Origin: Guadua angustifolia
Lineage: Eukaryota > Streptophyta > Magnoliopsida > Poales > Poaceae
Direction: 5' to 3'
Length of the DNA stretch: 64,000 nt
Assembly (NCBI GenBank): GCA_036346375.1
Contig: CM070502.1
Coordinates: 19,816,924-19,880,923 of the forward strand
Notes under the pieces: model-generated
Seen by the model: the letters and a program-made list of their open reading frames with translations, nothing else
Told to the model about the DNA's origin: nothing
Databases searched by the model: none
Shown: positions 58,456-64,000 of the stretch, piece by piece
Position numbering within the stretch: the stretch's first letter is position 1
Layout of the letters: every line of letters begins with the position of its first letter
Position numbers and translations under genes: made by a program

Positions 58456-61247
58456 TCAGTCCTCGTCTTCCACTGTGAAGTCCGGCTCCATGGGCTTCTT
58501 GAGCGCCTTGCCATCGGAGCTGTGCCGACGACACCTCACTCTCCCACTCGGCCACGCCTCGCCGGCCTCGCGCATCCTGAGCTCCATGGACGCGCGGCGC
58601 CGCTTGTGCCGGCGCCATGCGGCCTGGATGAAGCACGCCGCCCACGTGCGCCACTGGTGGGAGTAGAACCGGAACCTGTGCCGGATGCGCGCGCTGTGCA
58701 GGCGCCGGAACTGCGACGCCACGAACCGGAGGTCGTCCGCGACGAGAGCGAACGCCTCGACCTCGGACACGGCCCGCACGGTGCGCGTGGAGAGTGGCAG
58801 CGACGCCGCGGGGCTCGGGTCGAGCGCCCACGTCAGGAGCTCCTCTCCGCAGAACTCGCCGGCCCCGATGCGGCACGAGTTGAAAAACCCGGACCGGCCG
58901 CCCTGCGTCGTGTACGAGTCGAGGTAGCCGCGGATGATGAAGAGCATGGAGTCCACCGGGTCCAGCTCCCGCACCAGCCGCGTGCCCCGCGTGTACAGCG
59001 CCGGCCGCAGCCGCTCACAGATCGCCTCCAGCATCCGCTCGTCCATCTCGTCGAACAGCGGCACCTGCACGCACGGATGAGTTTTCTCCAAACTGTTCGT
59101 GCACGGACACAACGTACGCCGCGTATGTTTGCGTGCACCTACTCTTCGGACGAGGTCGAGGCAGAGGTGGCGCTTGATGTCGCGGCGGATGTCCATGGGG
59201 AGGTCCTTGAGCAAGGACTCCTCGTCGACGCCGCGGGTGGCGACCCATTTGTACTGGTGGTACCTCCTCACGCACTGCTTCAGCGGCTGGGGTATCTGCC
59301 GGTGGTGCATCCACCGCTCCATGTCCGTCCTCTTCGTCCGCCACTCCTCCAACCGGAGCATCGTTGCTTGGAGGTAAGACTGTGGAGACAGAACAAGACA
59401 TGTCAGTTCTTCCACTCGTCTCGGTTTTTAATCGCTGCAGGATCGAGATCGAGTATAGACAGAAGTAACTTACTTGCATGTTGCCAATGAGGAGGGCAAA
59501 CAGCACCAACCCAAGAACGCCAATGACGATTGCAAAGGTTATTTCTCCTATGAACAAACTCGTCGAGAGATTCTGGCCTAGGCAACTGTCCCAATATGTA
59601 TTTGGCATCAGTGAGAAGCCGACATATAATTCGGTTACAGTTCACAGACAACAAGACTTGAACTGTCGCTTTAAGTTTTGCTAACCTCAGGTTCTTCAGT
59701 CCCCACCAGAAGCAGTAGAAGTACTTCTGCGTGAACGACGACGTAGTCAGCTTAGAGTCCAGCGCCTCTGTGTAAATCCCAAACTGGTAGAAGCCATTGG
59801 TTGGCGTGCACAAGCTCGTTATGTTGGTCAGCTCGTACCAGACAGTCCTGTTGCTGCTGACGGTTTTGCAATCGAAGAATTGGGTCTGACACGACGGGCT
59901 CTCGAGCTGGCATGCCTGTCGCCAGCAGGCTTCCAGCCTCTGCACCGAGAAGAGATACCACAAAGCTCCCAGCACCTGCACTTCTCTGAAAAAGTTCAGT
60001 GATGTACTACTACGCATATCGAGACAACTGAAATGAGAAATCCAACGATGTACATGGCTTGCAAGCATGTAGAGTATAAGGTTGTACGCGGCTCCGGCCC
60101 ACGCATTCTCTGTCATAACTCCGGTCGCCGTGACGATCTGCCTCGAGAGCGGGAAGATTTGGAAAAGCCGCGGGAGGTACTGGAAGATAATGCTGAAGCG
60201 AAGGATGTTCTTCCTGTTTGCTGTTGCAGATTCCTTCAGCTTCGGCACAACAATCCAGATCACAAACTGCATGCCAGTAAACATCACAGTTCGGAAGATA
60301 TCACAGAATGTTCAGTTCTTTCAGCTCAGAGTAAAGACTGGATCTGATGTTACCTGTGGTAGAGGCAGTGCGGTGATAAGATCAAACCAGAAGGTCCGTA
60401 CCAGGTACCTCCTGGCAATCTTGTAGGGCTGAATGACGAGCTCCCCTCTCCCAAATACTCGAGAAGACGGAGCGATAAATGCTGTCCGGAAACGGAAGAA
60501 GATGTGGACAGCATAGAACACGTCTAACAGAGAGCGTATCATGGAGAGCGTCAGTGCAAGCGAATACTTGAACTCAATGCACATGTTGTGCTGAGTTCCG
60601 GTCAAGTACAAGAACAGGGGATCCACGAAGAGTGACACCAGACACGCTGCTAGGAAGATCTTGTTCCACAGGTGGATCAGCTGGCCGCGGGGATCGAAGA
60701 ACAGGTGGTTGCCTGCGTTCATCAGCGACTCGAGCTCCTCCGAGAACGCCCGCGACAGCACTCCGTCCTTGGGAGTTCTGCATGGTTTCTCCGGGCAGCC
60801 CCGGGACCCCCGCCTGCATTTCCTTGGATCATGAGTTTTGTTGTGCTTTCTGCTTAATGGGTTCTCCCGAGCGCTTGTTTTGAACTGCTGAATCTCGATG
60901 TCATTCTGAAATCTGCAATGGTGAAAACAAAAGATATGGATATTGTCGAAACAATGATTTTATGGCCAATAGCTTCCTTAACTACGTGCAACTTATGTGA
61001 CAGAAACTGAGAAAAAAATCATTTGATACCATATATATTATTTTTCTCAACCGGCTAAGAATTCTATTATACACATTGACCAAGCTGAAACATATGTTCA
61101 GTAAATCGTATTACCATGTTCAGCAACCTGTGAACAGTTAAACAGTTCTGGAGTTTGCACTGGATTATGTCAATGGTAACCTGATAAGCGAAGTGAGACT
61201 GATCGAGAAGGCGCTCACCTGACGGTTCGTGAACCACCGCATGCCAT
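58456..61247 (-). CDS. CNGC: Cyclic nucleotide-gated ion channel, intact (682 aa)
   Basis: CNGCs are tetrameric Ca2+-permeable cation channels gated by cyclic nucleotides and calmodulin. Seven coding exons keep frame: 61219-61247, 60354-60912, 60054-60266, 59686-59975, 59474-59585, 59143-59379 and 58456-59064, 2049 nt with stop. The start MACGGSRTVRFQND is supported because a 29-nt first exon with donor CAG|GTGAGC restores exactly the VRFQND motif of plant CNGCs. Helices S1-S6 span about residues 88-400. The pore is YCFWWGLKNLSCLGQNLSTS with filter GQNL at 367-370. The cyclic-nucleotide domain follows from about 481, with phosphate-binding cassette GEFCGEEL (about 549-556) and a calmodulin IQ-like AACFIQAAWRRHKRR near 622-636. 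GQNL and the N-terminus favour the CNGC14-17 clade, perhaps CNGC15-like. No defect seen. Confidence 0.95.
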
Positions 61248-62023
61248 GGTGCTGTTTGACAGATTCTGGTCAAAGCCATTAAGGTAATGCATGGGAACAA
61301 CTTATAAGCAAGAGTGGTGGCAGACTGGCAGGATGTGGAAACAGGCACACCATAAGGTCTTTCAGCTATGAGAGAGTGACTGCAACGTTGTGCTCAGCCA
61401 CAAGAACCGAAAGGCCACCAGCAACTAATTTCAACAGGGATCTTGTGATTATACTTAAAGGCACTCCAAAGGAAATTTTCCTGAAAAACTTCATTTATAG
61501 AGGCAAACACCAACCGCATGTGATCAGGTTATCTGCATAATGATCTTCTTTAAGGTTGTTATTTTTGGGTCTCTATGTTTATGCGCAAAATCTAGAATAC
61601 CTCAATGTCAAGTTTACTGGTTGTCTCGCAAAGCAAAGCTTAAAATATTCGTTGTTTTCCCCCTATCTTCTATGCTGTAGTTTTGAGATTTTGAGCTCAT
61701 CATCCAGGATATAAATGAAAGAACTCTTTTACAGTGGATTAAAATCCATATAAACCGTCCATTCTTTTGAATCTAATGGTTAAGATCAATTTAGATCTAC
61801 TTATACTATCACCTGTAGTACTGATAGTAAAATTCAGAGAGAGGTAAAAGGGTAAAAAAAATTCTGTCACATACTATTTGTCCTCGGTCTAAAATGGTAA
61901 AACAACGGCAGTACTGTAGATCCCACTGCTCTTCTCCTCCTCCATGGTCCAGTTCCACTCCTCCTTTTGCCTCGCCATTGCAATTAGTCAATTACTGATT
62001 ATGATCACCACCACCACTATTCT
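61248..62023. other. Upstream region of the CNGC gene
   Basis: 5' UTR and promoter of the CNGC gene should lie here on the minus strand. I see no convincing TATA box or other gene. The copia element begins about 780 bp upstream of the start codon. Confidence 0.45.
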
Positions 62024-62393
62024 TGTTAATTTATTATCCAAATTCAGAGAGATGGCCAACTTCTACCGGAGCGTAGCGAAGGCTGAAGTTGGCCCATCAA
62101 GTCGCGCCACCGCCAGGGACGCTGGGGTGCAAAGGGGCTTCGCCCTCCCGCGGTATGGATCGTTATGGATTGATTTCCGAGTTTGACCTAGGTCGCCACC
62201 ATCTATATATATCTTCTTGTAAGCCGCACGGGGCAATTTGTTCTTTGCGTTTTGTAACTCTCCAGAAAATAGTGAAGATTTGCTGGACACCGCCCGTGGT
62301 TTTTTCCCGCAAGGGTTTTCCACATTAAATCTGTGTCTCTTGTTCTTTTTTATTTGATCTTTTTCATCTGTTTTGTGCATCGATTATCTAACA
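62024..62393 (+). repeat. 5' LTR of the copia element
   Basis: It contains a TATA-like TATATATATC near 62205, a conserved AATAGTGAAGATTTGC and TTTTCCACATTAAATCTG, and ends TCTAACA. A diverged fragment of the same family lies at 48899-49245. Confidence 0.85.
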
Positions 62394-62408
62394 AGTGGTA
62401 TCAGAGCC
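62394..62408 (+). promoter_or_regulatory. Primer binding site, initiator Met-tRNA
   Basis: TGGTATCAGAGCC directly follows the LTR, the standard copia primer site in plants. Confidence 0.9.
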
Positions 62409-62446
62409 ACATTCTATCCCTGTTCTGATCTAGGGTTTCAATTGAC

Positions 62447-63040
62447 ATGACGGTGACAATGAAGTATGATCTTCCGCTGTTGGACTTGGACACGCGATTT
62501 TCTTTGTGGCAAGTTAAGATGCGGGCGGTGCTAGTGCACAATGATCTGGATGATGCACTTGAAAGCTTCGGGAAAACAGATCACAAGGATTGGACAGACG
62601 ACGAGAAAAGAAAGATTGTAAGGCTTTATCTCAGATCCATCTTTATTTATCCAACAATATTCTGCAGGAGGTGTTGAAGGAGAAATCCGCTGCTGCCTTA
62701 TGGCTAAAGCTGGAATCGATCTGTATGTCTAAAGATCTAACCAGCAAGATGCATATCAAGATGAAGTTGTTCACGCACAAGTTGTAGGAAGGTGGATCGG
62801 TTTTAACTCACATCTCGGTCTTTAAGGAGATCGTCACTGATTTGCAGTCCATGGAGATAAAGTATGACGAAGAAGACCTAGCTCTACTTCTTTTGCGCTC
62901 TCTGCCTAGTTCTTTTGCAAACTTCCGAGATACCATGCTATATAGTCGTGGTACCCTAACCGTGAGTGAAGTTTATGATGCCTTGCAAGCCAAGGAGAAG
63001 ATGAAACAGATGGCACACTCTGAAGATTCAACCTCCAATG
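62447..63040 (+). pseudogene. gag of the copia element, broken
   Basis: It starts MTVTMKYDLPLLD, with FSLWQVKMRAVL (capsid-like UBN2 fold), LWLKLESICMSKDL and LLLRSLPSSFANFRD. A frame change lies near 62617, and a TAG at about 62785 stands where CAG (Gln) is expected in the family (C-to-T). The frame dissolves at about 63040 without a zinc knuckle, pointing to deletion of the rest of gag. Confidence 0.88.
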
Positions 63041-64000
63041 CATGGAGGTCGGTCCGACCGCATGGAGGTCGGTCCAACCGCCCATACAGGCTGAAAATCC
63101 TGATTTTTTTGCAAATTTTGTCAAAAATAATTCAAATAAAGTCCAAAAAATTTGAAATTTTGCAGAGATGAACTTTGGACTAATTAGAAGGTTTTGCAAA
63201 AAGAATTTTCTCAAAATCAATTTTATTTTGAAAGATATGGCAATTTGCGCTTTGAGGCATAAAAGGAAATTGATTTTCACGAAAAGCCTCAAAATGCAAT
63301 TCAATTTGGATTTCATGCAATTTTGATTTTCATGGCTTAGATTGGTGTATCAAGAGTGTTTCTAGCCAAGATATATAATAAAATCTAACTTGAATGCCAC
63401 GATTTCAGCTATATGCCTAAATAGGCTATTTTGGATCAATTCAAATCGTTTTTGAGCCAAATTAGATTTCAACATAGGATTTTCATTTTGGAAGCTTGAA
63501 AAACATTTGAAATACATAGTAGAATACTTTTTCAAAGATTTTCGCAAATTTGGGCCTTTTAAATATGATTTTTGACTTTTGACCTAAATAGTCCAAATAA
63601 GAAGCGATAGAGAACAAGGTCAAAATCCAATCAACACAAAAATTCAAATGAAGCATTGGGTAAGATATAGAGATTTGAATTTTGTGTATGAGTCTAAAAT
63701 ACCATTTTGAATCAACTCTTGTGTAGAATTTTGATTCAAATGATGAAACTCACTAAGTGCAATAATATAACCATTATAGGTCAAGTATAGTTTTTCGGCG
63801 AGTTTCAAAATCAAATTACTTTTGATGAGTTGGTCTTTCGAAAAACTTTTGAGCACGAAAATTGTTAAGAATGACCAACTCTAGGATTTTTGTTTTGGAA
63901 TTACTTTCAAAATCTTTTTACATTTAATTCTATGAAAATTATAAGTTTAAATCCAAAACAAGATACTAGTAACTAGCTTTTGGAGTTAAAAACATATTTT
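63041..64000. other. AT-rich non-coding interior or flank
   Basis: A 20-bp unit CATGGAGGTCGGTCCRACCG repeats twice at about 63040-63080. Then about 900 bp of A/T-rich DNA has no protein I recognise. It may be a spacer of a non-autonomous copia derivative. Confidence 0.45.

Larger units (their letters stand above)
62024..64000 (+). mobile_element. Ty1/copia retrotransposon, 5' part, decayed (runs off the window)
   Basis: A 370-bp 5' LTR (62024-62393, TGTTAATTTATTATCC to ATTATCTAACA) is followed by a PBS and gag, then by AT-rich non-coding DNA to the window end. No pol is seen within the window. The second LTR would lie outside. Confidence 0.88.

Noticed and set aside
58435..59490. A 351-codon open frame on the plus strand opposite the CNGC 3' exons
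   Set aside because: It is antisense to GC-rich exons with strong codon bias and has no domain. The minus strand gives a complete spliced CNGC.
1..64000. CRISPR arrays, bacterial operons, integrons or phage
   Set aside because: Repeat spacing, introns and transposon types are those of a plant nuclear genome, and no regular repeat-spacer array exists.

Overview
The window is nuclear DNA from a flowering plant, almost certainly a grass (Poaceae). Genes are split by short introns with GT/AG borders, the CNGC 3' exon is very GC-rich, and grass-type transposons are densely nested: Tourist, Stowaway and hAT MITEs, a CACTA, a MULE, a LINE, SINEs, and Ty3/gypsy and Ty1/copia elements. Nothing bacterial is present. 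Most of the 64 kb is mobile DNA or its debris. Three intact or near-intact protein genes stand out, all on the minus strand.

Layout, left half. 1218-2978 is a 3'-truncated UDP-xylose-transporter-like gene (minus). 3301-11687 is a complete but frameshifted Ty3/gypsy chromovirus-type retrotransposon with 965/968-bp LTRs and TATAC target duplications, itself sitting in a Stowaway-like MITE. 12.4-24.5 kb is a transposon graveyard: a Tourist MITE, an ABCC-transporter gene fragment cut by an LTR, two related LTRs pointing head to head (one a clean solo LTR with AAATC duplications), a copia-like LTR, a 5'-truncated LINE, more MITEs and several exact tandem duplications. 24520-34070 is a direct tandem duplication of about 4.6-4.9 kb. 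Each copy carries a seven-exon LOG gene (cytokinin riboside 5'-monophosphate phosphoribohydrolase). Copy A is full length. Copy B has a one-base deletion that replaces the C-terminal tail.

Layout, right half. 34-39 kb holds SINE and MITE remnants. 39379-42187 is a MULE with a perfect 9-bp duplication, an internal hairpin and a 180-bp tandem repeat. 42220-42664 is a hAT MITE with a perfect 8-bp duplication. 43218-49867 is another hAT MITE split by a 6.2-kb CACTA element (43490-49724, TSD CGA). That CACTA has captured exons of two unrelated host genes, UTP25 (ribosome biogenesis) and HRD3A/SEL1L (ER-associated degradation), with their introns, plus a GC-rich leader exon of unknown source. I consider this the most interesting object in the window. 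50-58.4 kb is AT-rich, with LTR debris and microsatellites. 58456-61247 is an intact seven-coding-exon cyclic-nucleotide-gated channel gene (682 aa). 62024-64000 is the 5' part of a decayed Ty1/copia element (LTR, PBS, broken gag).

The living genes do not form a pathway together. LOG makes active cytokinin in one step and CNGC is a Ca2+-permeable cation channel. Exon borders were placed by hand from splice consensus and reading frame, and all family assignments come from recognition of the translated sequence, not from a search.
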